Below, piece after piece: positions 18,052 to 28,296 of a DNA stretch of 64,000 nt. Below the pieces are notes generated by a model. The model ran no database searches and was not told where the DNA came from. It saw nothing but the letters and a program-made list of their open reading frames with translations. The stretch is from Hyphomicrobiales bacterium (lineage in GTDB: Bacteria; Pseudomonadota; Alphaproteobacteria; Rhizobiales; Beijerinckiaceae). Location of the stretch: the NCBI GenBank assembly GCA_026400535.1, contig JAPLOU010000040.1, positions 81,212-145,211 of the forward strand, read 5' to 3'. The position numbers were made by a program, and so were the translations under genes. The number at the start of each line of letters is the position of its first letter. Within the stretch, counting starts at the first letter, position 1.

Positions 18052-18588
18052 TCACGCGCTTCTCGCAACTGTGCCGCTGTTGGGGGCGGACTTGCGCATG
18101 TTCTTGACCCGGAGCCGCTGGGCCTCGCGCGCCCGGACGACCGCCGCGTGCATGCGCATTGACAGCGCCTTCGGCGACAGTGGCTTGGCGAGGATATCCT
18201 CGATCCCGAGCTTGATCGCCTTGCTGATGACCGCCCTGCTCGGGTTGCTGAGCGTCAGGATGATCGGGGTGTCCCGCCTGGCTGTCTCCGGGCTGCTGCG
18301 CGCCAGCCGGATGAAGTCCTCGCCGGAGAGCAGCGGCATGTTCCACTCAAGGATCACGATATCCGGCACGAGCATCGTGTAATGCCCGATCGCCTCCGCA
18401 CCGTCAGAGGCCTCGATGATGCGGCGGATGCCTCCGCGCATCAGCATTTCGCGCAGGATGCGGCGCATATGGATGCTCGGATCCGCGACCAGCACCACCA
18501 GATCAGGCAGTTTGGGTAGTTCTGACACGCCTCGGCCTGACCTTGGGAACGCAACAATCACCGACTTATCGGGCAGAGAATTTGACAT
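18052..18588 (-). CDS. Receiver-domain protein with degenerate phosphorylation site
   Basis: A single CheY-like receiver domain (about residues 20-145) with a basic C-terminal tail. The fold is clear ([46 protein letters not shown]), but key residues differ. The phosphoacceptor Asp is Glu in ILEWNMP, the acidic pair is reduced to AD, and the conserved Thr/Ser position reads Leu in this alignment; the late Lys is kept. It may be a constitutively active (Asp-to-Glu mimic) or phosphorylation-independent regulator. ATG 18588 is taken as start; a GTG near 18530 after CCGAGGC is an alternative. It is divergent from glpK. Confidence 0.82.
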   Translation of the reverse strand: MSNSLPDKSVIVAFPRSGRGVSELPKLPDLVVLVADPSIHMRRILREMLMRGGIRRIIEASDGAEAIGHYTMLVPDIVILEWNMPLLSGEDFIRLARSSPETARRDTPIILTLSNPSRAVISKAIKLGIEDILAKPLSPKALSMRMHAAVVRAREAQRLRVKNMRKSAPNSGTVARSA

Positions 18589-18655
18589 CCGGTTACCGGA
18601 AAAGATTATCTTCGCGCCCTTATCCGTCCGTCTTCTCACCCCACAGGACTGCCTC

Positions 18656-20152
<1,497 letters not shown>

Positions 20153-20288
20153 GGGGCGTTTCTGACATTATTCGCATGGCGGAACCGCGACATGCACCCG
20201 GCCGGGACGCAGTTTTCGCTTGTAAGAACAGGTCACGTTGATTACATCGCCTCCACCGTGATCGCGGGCGTGCCCGCTTGGTCCCTGC

Positions 20289-20362
20289 TGGGGGATCGTC
20301 TAACGGTAGGACCCCAGACTCTGACTCTGGTTGTCTAGGTTCGAATCCTAGTCCCCCAGCCA
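20289..20362 (+). tRNA. tRNA-Gln (anticodon CTG)
   Basis: Acceptor TGGGGGA pairs with TCCCCCA; the anticodon loop CTCTGAC gives anticodon CTG; the T loop is TTCGAAT. CCA is encoded. The last six bases begin a direct repeat that recurs at 28733, so this tRNA is the likely anchor of an old integration event. Confidence 0.95.
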
Positions 20363-20469
20363 CCGCCTCTCCAAGCTACTGAGAACGATTTGGAAACCCG
20401 CTGCGGCCAACCGTCGCGAGGCCTCCTTTGACCAATGTGTTCCCACAAGGTGCCCACGTCACGCGTAAG
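20357..20469 (+). repeat. Direct repeat, tRNA-Gln-proximal copy
   Basis: It starts inside the tRNA 3' end with CAGCCACCGCCTCTCCAAGC (20/20 identical to 28733-28752). The second conserved block, starting GTTCCCACAA at 20439, matches 28 of 31 bases of the block at 28815. The distance between block starts is exactly 82 bases in both copies. Confidence 0.7.
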
Positions 20470-20478
20470 AGGGCGGTT

Positions 20479-20652
20479 TACCCCGACCCCAATCCGATCA
20501 AGCATGTCTTCGCGAAGATCAAGCATCTCATGCGCAACGCATCACCTCGAGCCGTCGAAGCCGCTTGGCGAAAAGCTGGCGAACTCCTCGATCTCTTCGC
20601 CCCGACCGAATGCACAAACGATCTCAGAAATGCAGGATATGCTTTTGTATAA
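20479..20652 (+). pseudogene. IS630-family transposase, C-terminal remnant
   Basis: The frame reads YPDPNPIKHVFAKIKHLMR and then LLDLFAPTECTNDLRNAGYA before the stop. This is the end of IS630 transposases, with the last catalytic acidic residue region (consensus YSPDLNPIEQ.F..LK). Only about 57 residues remain, fused upstream to unrelated sequence. A matching N-terminal fragment lies at 22794 on the same strand but downstream. Confidence 0.8.
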
Positions 20653-20664
20653 AAACAGCATGCT

Positions 20665-21846
20665 CTAACGGCCCGACAGCGCCCTCAGCGGCGCACCAAT
20701 GATCGCGATCGGCAGCTTCACGAGCGCTTCCAGCGAGCCGCTCGCCACCTCGCCGGCGTTGCCGGCGCGTTCGTCTGGCGCGATGCCCCGAGCCAGCACG
20801 CTGCGCAACTGCGGCGCAATTGCCGCCAATTGCGCAAATTTTGCGTGGTTGCTGGAATCCAACCCCTTGACATCGGTCATATCGATGACGACCGCGCCCA
20901 GGCTGGCTAGTTCCGCCGTATTGACGTCGGAGCCGAGCCGGCCTTGGCCTCCACCCAGGAAACTTGATAGACCGAGCGCCTTGTCGTCCTTCGACAGGAC
21001 AATGAAAAACGGTTTGGCTGGCTTGCCGAACCGCCGCATCTGCGATTTGAAGACATCGATATCGATATCCGGCGCAGCCAGGAACAGCGCGCCAAGCTTG
21101 GAGACCTGGCGTATTCCTCCGCTGATCTTGACCTGGCGCAGCGCTTCGACTGTCACCCAATTGCCCATGGAATGGGCAAGGATCGTCACCTGTTCAGCCT
21201 GGCTTGCGAAGGCGAGGCGCAATGTTCGTTCGAGGTCGTCACGGGCTGCGGTGGCGCTGTTATTGTCATAGATATACTGCGAGACCTGGCCGCGCGAGGC
21301 CCAGGTAAAAAGCACAGGCACGCCTGGCGCCTTTGCGTCGTGGATCACTTGCGTGAGGCGGTAAACCCCCTCGGCGAACATCGTATTGTAACCGTGGACG
21401 AAGAGAAACACGTTGCGCTGGCCCTTGGGGCGGGCGGCAAGCTGGGCATTGAGTTCCGTCACAAAAGCGCGGTCGCCGTCAATATAGCTCGCGTCGCGAA
21501 CGACGAAATTTGTCTTGGGATCGCCCGGCGCTGTCGATGCCCAGGAGATCTCGCCAGCCTTGTGCCCAGGCGGTACGGACACGGCGATCCTTGCGAAATC
21601 GAGCGGCGTGGCACGTTCGCCATTGAACAGCGTCCCAGGGCGCGCATCGCGCTGCCGCGTCGTAGCGACCAGAATTGTGTGGGCGGTAGCCCCAGGCTCG
21701 GACTGGGAGACGGGTGCCAAGAACCCCGTTTCCGGGCGCGAACCGCAGGCCGACAGCACAAGCGAAATCATGATCAGGAGCGGCGCAAGGCCGAGGCCCG
21801 CCGTGGCTTTCGGCAAGGCTGGCGCGGATTGGACAAAAACCTTCAT
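20665..21846 (-). CDS. DUF900-type alpha/beta hydrolase lipoprotein
   Basis: A 393-aa predicted lipoprotein: signal peptide with lipobox LVLSAC near residue 34, so it is anchored in the cell envelope. The hydrolase core contains FLFVHGYNTMFAEGVYRL (oxyanion region) and the nucleophile elbow TILAHSMGNWVTVEAL, the hallmarks of the DUF900 alpha/beta hydrolases. Asp and His of the triad are probably in LAAPDIDIDVF and LDSSNHAKF. ATG 21846 follows AGGATCACG; a TTG lies one codon upstream. The substrate is unknown. It stands alone between transposase remnants. Confidence 0.85.
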   Translation of the reverse strand: MKVFVQSAPALPKATAGLGLAPLLIMISLVLSACGSRPETGFLAPVSQSEPGATAHTILVATTRQRDARPGTLFNGERATPLDFARIAVSVPPGHKAGEISWASTAPGDPKTNFVVRDASYIDGDRAFVTELNAQLAARPKGQRNVFLFVHGYNTMFAEGVYRLTQVIHDAKAPGVPVLFTWASRGQVSQYIYDNNSATAARDDLERTLRLAFASQAEQVTILAHSMGNWVTVEALRQVKISGGIRQVSKLGALFLAAPDIDIDVFKSQMRRFGKPAKPFFIVLSKDDKALGLSSFLGGGQGRLGSDVNTAELASLGAVVIDMTDVKGLDSSNHAKFAQLAAIAPQLRSVLARGIAPDERAGNAGEVASGSLEALVKLPIAIIGAPLRALSGR

Positions 21847-22208
21847 CAAACGTGATCCTGCTTACAAACAAGGAGCTTCGAAACAACATGTCTCGGTCCT
21901 AGCGAGAGGCACGACCTTACACAGCAAACAGGCGTCTTGTTAGAGCGAAATCCAATCCGGCTGCATCGCCGGGGCTTTGGTGCACGGATGCCGACGTGCG
22001 GAACTCTGGCTTTGAACCGACATTCCCCGAGTGGCGTGCCGCTCGATGGCAAGAGCTTCCGATTTCGTCTGCCCATCCAGTGTTTCGTGCGGCAATGTCG
22101 GTAGCACACGATATGTCCGGTTTAGGTAGCACATGATCTGTCCGGTAGCGTTTGGCCCAAAGTGAGGGTCGAGGATGCGCCGGTCAGAAGCCCTACAAGG
22201 GGGTTCGT
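21847..22208. other. Intergenic region leading into IS remnants
   Basis: This stretch has no recognised gene. Its right part contains two 21-bp direct repeats (22101-22146) that look like the subterminal repeats of an insertion sequence whose transposase starts at 22209. Confidence 0.5.
22101..22146 (+). repeat. Pair of 21-bp direct repeats at an IS end
   Basis: GTAGCACACGATATGTCCGG at 22101 and GTAGCACATGATCTGTCCGG at 22126 are near-identical (19 of 21 with the next base) and 25 bases apart in phase. They sit just upstream of a transposase N terminus, the usual place for tandem transposase-binding sites. Confidence 0.6.
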
Positions 22209-22332
22209 ATGATCAAGTTTACGCGCATATTGAGCCTCTGGGAGGCGGCGGAGCTGACTCAGATGGACGCCGCGGAGCTGCTGGGGATCAACGAGCGGAC
22301 ATTTCGGCGATGGCGACAGCGGTTCGAGGACG
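22209..22332 (+). pseudogene. Helix-turn-helix transposase, N-terminal remnant (ISNCY/IS481-like)
   Basis: ATG 22209 begins about 41 residues with a clear HTH: DAAELLGINERTFRRWRQRF, the N terminus of ISNCY/IS481-like transposases (consensus A..LG.S.RT..RW). The similarity stops abruptly near 22332, where sequence of an antisense IS1380 transposase begins. The frame stays open to 22529, but this is read through the antisense of the other element. Confidence 0.7.
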
Positions 22333-22541
22333 ATGGCGGCAAGGATGGCCCGGACCATGGCACCGGTGACCGCGACCTCGGCGAGGTGGAAGGTGATGGC
22401 GCGGGCGTGGCGCACGATGCGGGCGCCGATCTTGATCAGCTTCAGTTGGAGGGATGTCAGCGACCATTCGGCCATCTCCTCGGGCAGCTCGATGCAGCGC
22501 AGGAAGGTCGCCAGGTTGTAGGCAAATGAAAGAAAGGGGCT
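22333..22541 (-). pseudogene. IS1380-family transposase, C-terminal remnant
   Basis: On the minus strand: FAYNLATFLRCIELPEEMAE, then WSLTSLQLKLIKIGARIVRH and ITFHLAEVAV. This is the conserved end of IS1380 transposases (FAYNL.NFLR, WSLTSL.EKLIKIGA.VV.H). It ends at the junction with the HTH fragment at about 22333. The catalytic part is gone. Confidence 0.8.
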
Positions 22542-22793
22542 TGGCGAGGACGAAAGCTGCTATTCCCAGCCCCTTGCGCTCATGGATCCACCATCACCCT
22601 CCGCTGAAGCTCGCAAACGTCGTCCAGCACGCGCTTGAAACCGGAACGTGGAGCAAGGCAACTGGTTCGATAAGTGCTCAGAAACGGCAGCCAAATCTCA
22701 CTTTCAGAGCGTTCGCCCACCTGACTGAATCGTCGGCGATTCCCATCAAATCAGGGCTGACCAGACTGTCTGCCGGCTGGAGGCCGGTACAGC

Positions 22794-23003
22794 ATGTCTG
22801 GAGCGCTTCGCTTCGATCTTCGGGTTCGTGTTCTTGCCGCTGTCACTGGTGGCTTGTCCCATCGCCAGGCGGGCAAGCGGTTCGGGGTTGGCGCGGCCAG
22901 CCTCGGCCGCTGGAGCAAGCTTGAGTGCGAACAGGGCGATCCAAAGCCGAAGGCGTTACGCGGCGACCGGCGTTCAGGACGGATCGAAAGTCCGCCCAGT
23001 TAA
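22794..23003 (+). pseudogene. IS630-family transposase, N-terminal remnant
   Basis: ATG 22794 begins MSGALRFDLRVRVLAAVTGG and continues with HRQAGKRFGVGAASLGRW, the HTH region of IS630 transposases (consensus DLR.RVV.AV..G.S.RQAA.RF.VS..S..RW). About 63 residues then end at a stop. The matching C-terminal fragment lies upstream at 20479, so the element was split or two copies decayed. Confidence 0.8.
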
Positions 23004-23059
23004 TCTGGGATACTTCAGGCGTTTCCTGAACAGGGGCTCTAGCGCATCTGGATTAGGGG

Positions 23060-23188
23060 TTAAGCGGCTTGCAGGTGATGCTGCAAGCGTCTGCCCTTGA
23101 GCATTTCGCGCTTGATGCGCTGGCGCTCGGCGAGGATCGTTTCGCCCCGTCTGAAGTCGACATGAGCCGAGTTCAGATAGTTGAGGCT
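23060..23188 (-). pseudogene. IS3-family transposase OrfB, C-terminal remnant
   Basis: On the minus strand: LNSAHVDFRRGETILAERQR followed by IKREMLKGRRLQHHLQAA and a stop. This corresponds to the tail of IS3-type integrase-fold transposases (LTPADVYFGRG..IL.ER..IK..T...RRLQH). Only about 42 residues persist. Confidence 0.75.
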
Positions 23189-23303
23189 CTCAGGCTAGCG
23201 GACGCTGCTATGCCGCCGGCTAGCCGCCCTCCCCGACGGCAGCAAGACGGTTTTCTCCTGACAGCGCCTTTTGGTTTGTCTGACCACACCTTTCCAGGGG
23301 GCA

Positions 23304-24791
23304 TCAGCCCGCCAACCCAGAGCCGATCGGACCCGAGGACGTATCGAACAGCATCATGGCGTCCGGCGCCGTGCGGCGATCGGGCCAGCCGGGGCTTCGA
23401 CCATGGCAGAAGTCGACCCAGGCCGACTGTACAGCCTCAGTCACCGCGCGTATCTCGGCTGGGTCCGCGCCGTCCATCATCGGGGCAAAGGGCCAGCAGT
23501 CAACATTGCCGAAGACGAATGGGATTTCGATGCAGTGACAGGCTCCATAGCGGGCGTCCGGCGCTGGCTTCCAGTCGAAACGGTAGACCCAGGCCTCGCC
23601 GCCGAGCGCTGCGCGTCCGTCTGCAACCGTTTTCGCCGCCGAGCCGAAGACGTGCTCGGTTAGCTCCTCGCTGAGCGCGAGCCAAGGTGCCATGCCGCCG
23701 GCGATCTGCGCCTCGATCCGCCCAAGGCTGGCGTACGGCAGGCCAATCGCGGGCGGCAGCACCTTCAGCTCGGCGAACCCGGTGGCAGCCATCATGCGCA
23801 CGTCCTGCGCATGCCAGGCGTGCATCTCGTCGAGCGTCCAGCCTAGCATCAGAGGAATGTGGAGCGAGGCGCCTTCAGCGGCCGCGGCCGACGGCGTCCT
23901 TGGGAGTTCGGGCAAGCCGGATACGAGCTGCCAGGGCAGCAGCCGGCCCGGACGCTGGGCGAAGGCCATGACGACCGCACCCTGCGCAGCAAGGATGGAC
24001 CTTACATCCAAGGCCCGCAATGCCTTGACGTCGCCGTCGCGCAGGCCGGCCTTCTCGAAAAACAGGCTGGCGATCTCGCGGGCCTGGTGCAGGTCAAGGC
24101 TCGCGCCCGGCGCGCTCTGGACGATCCCGCGGTGAAGCAGACCATTCGCCAACGGGCTCGAGAGCAGGCCGAAGAGCGCCCCGCCACCAGCCGATTGGCC
24201 CGCCACCGTCACCCGGTCAGGATCGCCACCGAAGGCTTCGATATTGTCCCTGATCCAGCGCAGCGCGGCGATCTGGTCAAGCAGACCGCGATTGGCCGGC
24301 GCGCCTCCCTCCGCCTCGATGTCCGGCAGGTAGAGATATCCCAGCGCGCCGAGCCGGTAGGTGACGGTGACCACCACCATGTCCCCGCGCTCGGCCAGGT
24401 GGCTGCCGGCGTAAAAGGGCTGGCTTCCGCCCCCGCTCATGTAGGCTCCACCATGCAGCCAGACCATCACGGGCCTGCGCGCGTCATCGGCAGCGGGCGT
24501 CCAGATGTCGAGATGCAGGCAATCCTCCGACTGCTCGAAGGAAGCGATCCCCATCACCGCGTCGAGCCGCGAGGCGTTTTGCGGGGGGCTCGGGCCGATC
24601 CGTGCACAGTCGCGCACGCCCTGCCAGGCCGGAACGGGCTGCGGAGGCGCGAAGCGTAGGTCCCCGACAGGCGGCGCGGCGTAGGGCACCGTGTGGAAGG
24701 CGGTCACGGCGGCCCTCCTCACCCCGCGCACAAGCCCGGCTCGGGTCCGCACCACCGGCATCTCCATCGTCGACTTGTCCGTGCCCAGCAT
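23304..24791 (-). CDS. Type-B carboxylesterase/lipase family protein
   Basis: A 495-aa esterase of the carboxylesterase/cholinesterase family (PnbA-like) hydrolysing carboxylic esters. Early motif FHTVPYAAPPVGDLRFAPP, EDCLHLDIWTPA, oxyanion loop VWLHGGAYMSGGG, nucleophile elbow TVAGQSAGGGALF (catalytic Ser near residue 200), and a C-terminal His in GACHCIEIPFVFGN. There is no signal peptide, so it is cytoplasmic. It is divergent from an NMT1-like importer with 190 bases between, which suggests that the imported compound or a relative is an ester substrate. Confidence 0.9.
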   Translation of the reverse strand: MLGTDKSTMEMPVVRTRAGLVRGVRRAAVTAFHTVPYAAPPVGDLRFAPPQPVPAWQGVRDCARIGPSPPQNASRLDAVMGIASFEQSEDCLHLDIWTPAADDARRPVMVWLHGGAYMSGGGSQPFYAGSHLAERGDMVVVTVTYRLGALGYLYLPDIEAEGGAPANRGLLDQIAALRWIRDNIEAFGGDPDRVTVAGQSAGGGALFGLLSSPLANGLLHRGIVQSAPGASLDLHQAREIASLFFEKAGLRDGDVKALRALDVRSILAAQGAVVMAFAQRPGRLLPWQLVSGLPELPRTPSAAAAEGASLHIPLMLGWTLDEMHAWHAQDVRMMAATGFAELKVLPPAIGLPYASLGRIEAQIAGGMAPWLALSEELTEHVFGSAAKTVADGRAALGGEAWVYRFDWKPAPDARYGACHCIEIPFVFGNVDCWPFAPMMDGADPAEIRAVTEAVQSAWVDFCHGRSPGWPDRRTAPDAMMLFDTSSGPIGSGLAG

Positions 24792-24981
24792 CGTCAGTTC
24801 CTTGCGCCTCGAAAGACGATAGGACAGGGCAGACTCCGGGCAGTGTCAATCGCCAAATACAGCTTGACCGCGCGCGGCAAGCAGGCTGTTCTATCTGCAA
24901 TGACCCGGTCGCTGGCGCGAGCGGGCATTGTTCTTTGCAAGGAGCGCCCATGCCCCGCGCCGCCAAAAGGCTGCTGAGCCG

Positions 24982-25761
24982 ATGACGGACGCGATCCGTT
25001 TTGAGGGCGTTTCGCTGAAATTTGGAAGCGAGACGATCTACGACCGTCTCGACTTCCATGTCGGCCAAGGGGAGTTCGTCTGCTTGCTCGGCCCTTCGGG
25101 CTGCGGGAAGTCGACGGCGCTCAGGATCATTGGCGACCTGCTGCCCGCAGATGGCGGGACGGCGCTGGTCAACGGCCGCCCGCCGGGGGAGGGCTGGAGC
25201 GATATCGCTTTCGTCTTCCAGTCGCCGCGGCTCGCGCCTTGGCGAACCGCCATAGACAATGTTCTGCTTGGCGCGGAGTTGCGCTTCGGCGCGCGCGCGG
25301 CGGAGGCGCGGCGCCCCAAGGCAGAGGCGCTGCTCGCGCTGGTCGGGCTTGCGGATTCGGGCGGCAAGTATCCACCCATGCTCTCCGGGGGGGAACGACA
25401 GCGGGTCGCGATCGCCAGGGCGTTGTGCGTGGATCCGTCGATCATCCTGATGGACGAGCCTTTCTCCGCGCTCGACCCCAACACCCGCCGCCGGCTGCGC
25501 GCCGAGATCGTCCGCATCTGGCAGGAGACACGGCGCGCCGTCTTGTTCGTCACCCACGATATCGACGAAGCGCTGACGCTGGCCGACCGCATCGTGCTGC
25601 TGTCCAACAAGCCGACGCGGGTGCTGGAAACCGTCGTGGTCGCCGCCCCCCGCCCCCGCGACGCCGCGCGCGACCCCGATATCGCACGGCTGCGCGACAA
25701 GTTGAGTGCGCTTTTCCGCACGCTGGAGCCAAGTTTCGAGACGGAGGAGGAGAACGCATGA
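24982..25761 (+). CDS. Taurine/nitrate-type ABC transporter ATPase (TauB/SsuB-like)
   Basis: 259-aa nucleotide-binding subunit. Walker A GPSGCGKS, Q-loop FVFQSPRLAPWRTAIDNV (the RLLPW pattern of TauB/SsuB/NrtD), signature [15 protein letters not shown], Walker B IILMDEPFSALD, and switch FVTHDIDEAL. ATG 24982 is used; a frame extension to 24928 lacks a ribosome-binding site. It is first in a four-gene operon with ATGA overlap to the binding protein. Confidence 0.92.
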   Translation: MTDAIRFEGVSLKFGSETIYDRLDFHVGQGEFVCLLGPSGCGKSTALRIIGDLLPADGGTALVNGRPPGEGWSDIAFVFQSPRLAPWRTAIDNVLLGAELRFGARAAEARRPKAEALLALVGLADSGGKYPPMLSGGERQRVAIARALCVDPSIILMDEPFSALDPNTRRRLRAEIVRIWQETRRAVLFVTHDIDEALTLADRIVLLSNKPTRVLETVVVAAPRPRDAARDPDIARLRDKLSALFRTLEPSFETEEENA

Positions 25762-26765
25762 TGGAACGAAGGACTTTCCTGCGCGTGGCAGCGGCCGCAC
25801 CGGCCGCGCTATCCGCCACGCTGTCAGCCCCTTGGGTCGCCCAAGCCCAGGGCCGGCAGAAGATCACCTACGCCTATCTCCTGGACCCGGTCTACGACGC
25901 CGCGCTCTGGGCGATCCGCAAGGGAGTCGTCAAATCCGACATCGTCGACGTCGAGGCCACGGGCGCGAACATCCCCACACTGATTCAGGCGACCGCCACC
26001 AAGCAGTTCGATGTCGTGATGACAGCCGTGATCGGCGTGCCGGCCGCAGCCGCGCGCGGGCTCGAGTTGAGGATCCTCTCCGCGGCGCTCTACGCCTCGG
26101 CGGTGGGCGAAGGCGGCGGCGTCTGGGTCAGGCGCGATAGCCCGCTGCGCGATCCGGCCCAGCTCAAGGGCCGCATGCTCGCCTCCTACGGCCTGCGCTC
26201 GACGGGCTATCTCTTCATCCGCGAGGCGCTGGCGCAGCGCTTCGGGCTCAACATGGCGCTGGAGGGCGGAGACGTGCGCCAGGTCGAGGTGGTCGCGCCG
26301 AACCTGCCGGCCGCTCTCGCGACCAGCCAGACGGACGCGGCGACGCTGATCCACTCCCAAGCGTTCCGCGCCCGGCAGGCGGGTGATTTCGTCAATATCT
26401 GCGAAACCGGCGTAATCCTCAACGAGATCCATGGCCGACTGGTGTCGGCGGTCAACGTCGCCTATCCCGAGAGGCTCTCGGCGCGGCCAGACCATTACCG
26501 CGAGTTCAACCGCATGATCCGCGAGTCGGTGCGCTACGCGCTGGCCAACCGCGACGAGGTTTTCCCGGACGTGGCCCGGCAGGCCAACATCTCGCGCGAA
26601 TTCTTTGATTGGTGGTTCGACCGCACGACCGAGGTTCCCGGCATGTTCGGCGAGGAGCATGCGCGGGCCGTGACCAGGGCCTGGGAGATCGGTCAGCGCT
26701 TCGCCATGATCCCGCGCGTTCCCGACGTGGGCCAGCTGACCTGGGAGCACACGCTCCGGTCCTGA
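25758..26765 (+). CDS. NMT1-like ABC transporter substrate-binding protein
   Basis: 335-aa periplasmic receptor of the SsuA/TauA/THI5-like class. The N terminus ERRTFLRVAAAAPAALSAT is a twin-arginine-like signal, with cleavage near VAQAQG. The mature part has typical low-similarity features: GANIPTLIQATATKQFDVVM and KGRMLASYGLRSTGYLFI. The start overlaps the ATPase stop (ATGA). Ligands of this class include sulfonates, nitrate, pyrimidine precursors and aromatic acids; none can be chosen from sequence. Confidence 0.88.
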   Translation: MMERRTFLRVAAAAPAALSATLSAPWVAQAQGRQKITYAYLLDPVYDAALWAIRKGVVKSDIVDVEATGANIPTLIQATATKQFDVVMTAVIGVPAAAARGLELRILSAALYASAVGEGGGVWVRRDSPLRDPAQLKGRMLASYGLRSTGYLFIREALAQRFGLNMALEGGDVRQVEVVAPNLPAALATSQTDAATLIHSQAFRARQAGDFVNICETGVILNEIHGRLVSAVNVAYPERLSARPDHYREFNRMIRESVRYALANRDEVFPDVARQANISREFFDWWFDRTTEVPGMFGEEHARAVTRAWEIGQRFAMIPRVPDVGQLTWEHTLRS

Positions 26766-26767
26766 CG

Positions 26768-27544
26768 ATGGCAGGCGGGGCGGGAACGGGCGTCAAGGCT
26801 GGCGTCGCGGCGGGGTGCGCCGCGATGATCGCGGCCGGCTGGGTTTACGCCTCTGCACGTGCGCCGTCCTATCTCCTGCCACCGCCTTCTGCCGTCTGGG
26901 AGGCGGCGGTCGACTTCTTCACGAGCGCGCGCCAGCTCGGGCATCTCGGCGCAACCCTGCTCCACATCGGCTCGTCGATTTCTGTCGCTTTCGGTTTCGG
27001 GGCGGCGCTGGCGCTGCTGGCACATTACGCCGCCTGGTCCGCGCCAGCCATCCGCGACCGGCTGACGCCGTTCCTCAACGCCTTCTCGGGGATCGCTTGG
27101 ACGCTGCTCAGCGTGATCTGGTTCGGCGTCTCCTCAACGACCGTGATCTTCACCATCACCGTCGTGCTCCTGCCTTTTGCCCTGGTGAACCTGCGCGAGG
27201 GGCTCGACTCGCTCGACCGCGAGACCGATGAGATGGGCCGCAGCTTCACGCGCAGCCGGCTGCGCGTCTTCCGGCTCCTCGTCCTGCCGGCCCTCGTGCC
27301 CTTCGCGGCCGCGACGCTCAGGATCATGTTCGGCGTCGCCTGGAAGGTCGCCTTGACGGCCGAGCTTTTCGGAGGCGACAGGGGTCTGGGTTTCCTCGTG
27401 AACCTGGCGCGCCAGGAATTTGCGACCGAGACGATCTTTGTTGTGATCATCTTCATCATTGTCTCGGTCTACTTGGCCGACCGGCTGGTCTTCCTGCGCT
27501 TCGAGCGCGCGGCCGCCCGCCGCTACGGCGGGAGAACGGCATGA
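26768..27544 (+). CDS. ABC transporter permease (SsuC/TauC type), first
   Basis: 258-aa permease with six helices. The entry motif SYLLPPPSAVWEAAVDFF is characteristic of SsuC/TauC permeases (LP.P..V), and the EAA loop is MGRSFTRSRLRVFRLLVLPAL. The start lies two bases after the binding-protein stop. It forms a heterodimer with the permease encoded next, since two non-identical permeases are present instead of the usual single SsuC. Confidence 0.9.
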   Translation: MAGGAGTGVKAGVAAGCAAMIAAGWVYASARAPSYLLPPPSAVWEAAVDFFTSARQLGHLGATLLHIGSSISVAFGFGAALALLAHYAAWSAPAIRDRLTPFLNAFSGIAWTLLSVIWFGVSSTTVIFTITVVLLPFALVNLREGLDSLDRETDEMGRSFTRSRLRVFRLLVLPALVPFAAATLRIMFGVAWKVALTAELFGGDRGLGFLVNLARQEFATETIFVVIIFIIVSVYLADRLVFLRFERAAARRYGGRTA

Positions 27545-28296
27545 GCGTAGCCGGACGCAGCCCTGGACGCTGGCTCGCCGACGCGCTCGTGCTGGCGGCG
27601 CTGATTGCCTGGTATGTCGGGGCGCGGCATCTTCCTGAATTCGTCCTGCCAGGGCCCGTCGCAGTCTTCCACAGGCTGGTCGTGCTCTTCGTTGATCCCG
27701 ATTTTCTGCAGCATACGCTAGCCTCGACGCTCCGGGTCGTGACCTCGGTGTTGGCCGCGCTTGTCATTGGCGGCGGGCTTGCATTGCTGCACCGGGCGGT
27801 CCCTGCGCTCGACTGGGTCATCCGTGGCGGCATCCAGCCGATGCTGAGTTCGTTCCCCTCTATCGGCTGGGCCATCCTGGCCGCGATCTGGTTCCCGCCG
27901 GGCCATCTCTCGATCATTTTTGTGCAAGTGGCGATCCTTATCCCCTTCTGCCTGATCAACATGGCCGAAGGGCTTCGACAAATGGACCGCGAGATGCTCG
28001 AAATGGCGCGGAGCTACACCCGCTTGGGGCGGCGCGTTGCGCTGCGCGTAGCCCTGCCTCTGATCATGCCCTACGTCATCGGTGCGCTGCGCATCTGCTA
28101 CGGCATCGGCTGGAAGATCTCGCTGGTGGCCGAGTTGTTGGGCTCCTCCTCCGGTCTCGGCTTCCTGATGTTGCGGGCGCAGGGAGCCGCCGACATGACC
28201 ACCGTCGTGGCAGCGAGCTTCGCCATCGTTCTTCTGTTCGTCGCTGGCGAAAAGCTGCTGATCGCGCCTTTGGCCCGCCACTATGCGCAGCGCTGA
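27541..28296 (+). CDS. ABC transporter permease (SsuC/TauC type), second
   Basis: 251-aa permease paralogous to the preceding one: LPEFVLPGPVAVFHRLVVLF near the N terminus and EAA loop MARSYTRLGRRVALRVALPL. The start overlaps the previous stop (ATGA). This ends the operon; the distal copy of the tRNA-Gln repeat lies 440 bases beyond. Confidence 0.9.
   Translation: MSVAGRSPGRWLADALVLAALIAWYVGARHLPEFVLPGPVAVFHRLVVLFVDPDFLQHTLASTLRVVTSVLAALVIGGGLALLHRAVPALDWVIRGGIQPMLSSFPSIGWAILAAIWFPPGHLSIIFVQVAILIPFCLINMAEGLRQMDREMLEMARSYTRLGRRVALRVALPLIMPYVIGALRICYGIGWKISLVAELLGSSSGLGFLMLRAQGAADMTTVVAASFAIVLLFVAGEKLLIAPLARHYAQR

Noticed and set aside
20335..20526. Minus-strand frame ending GGGWGTRIRT across tRNA-Gln
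   Set aside because: This is antisense of the tRNA plus repeat, a frequent spurious gene call next to tRNAs.
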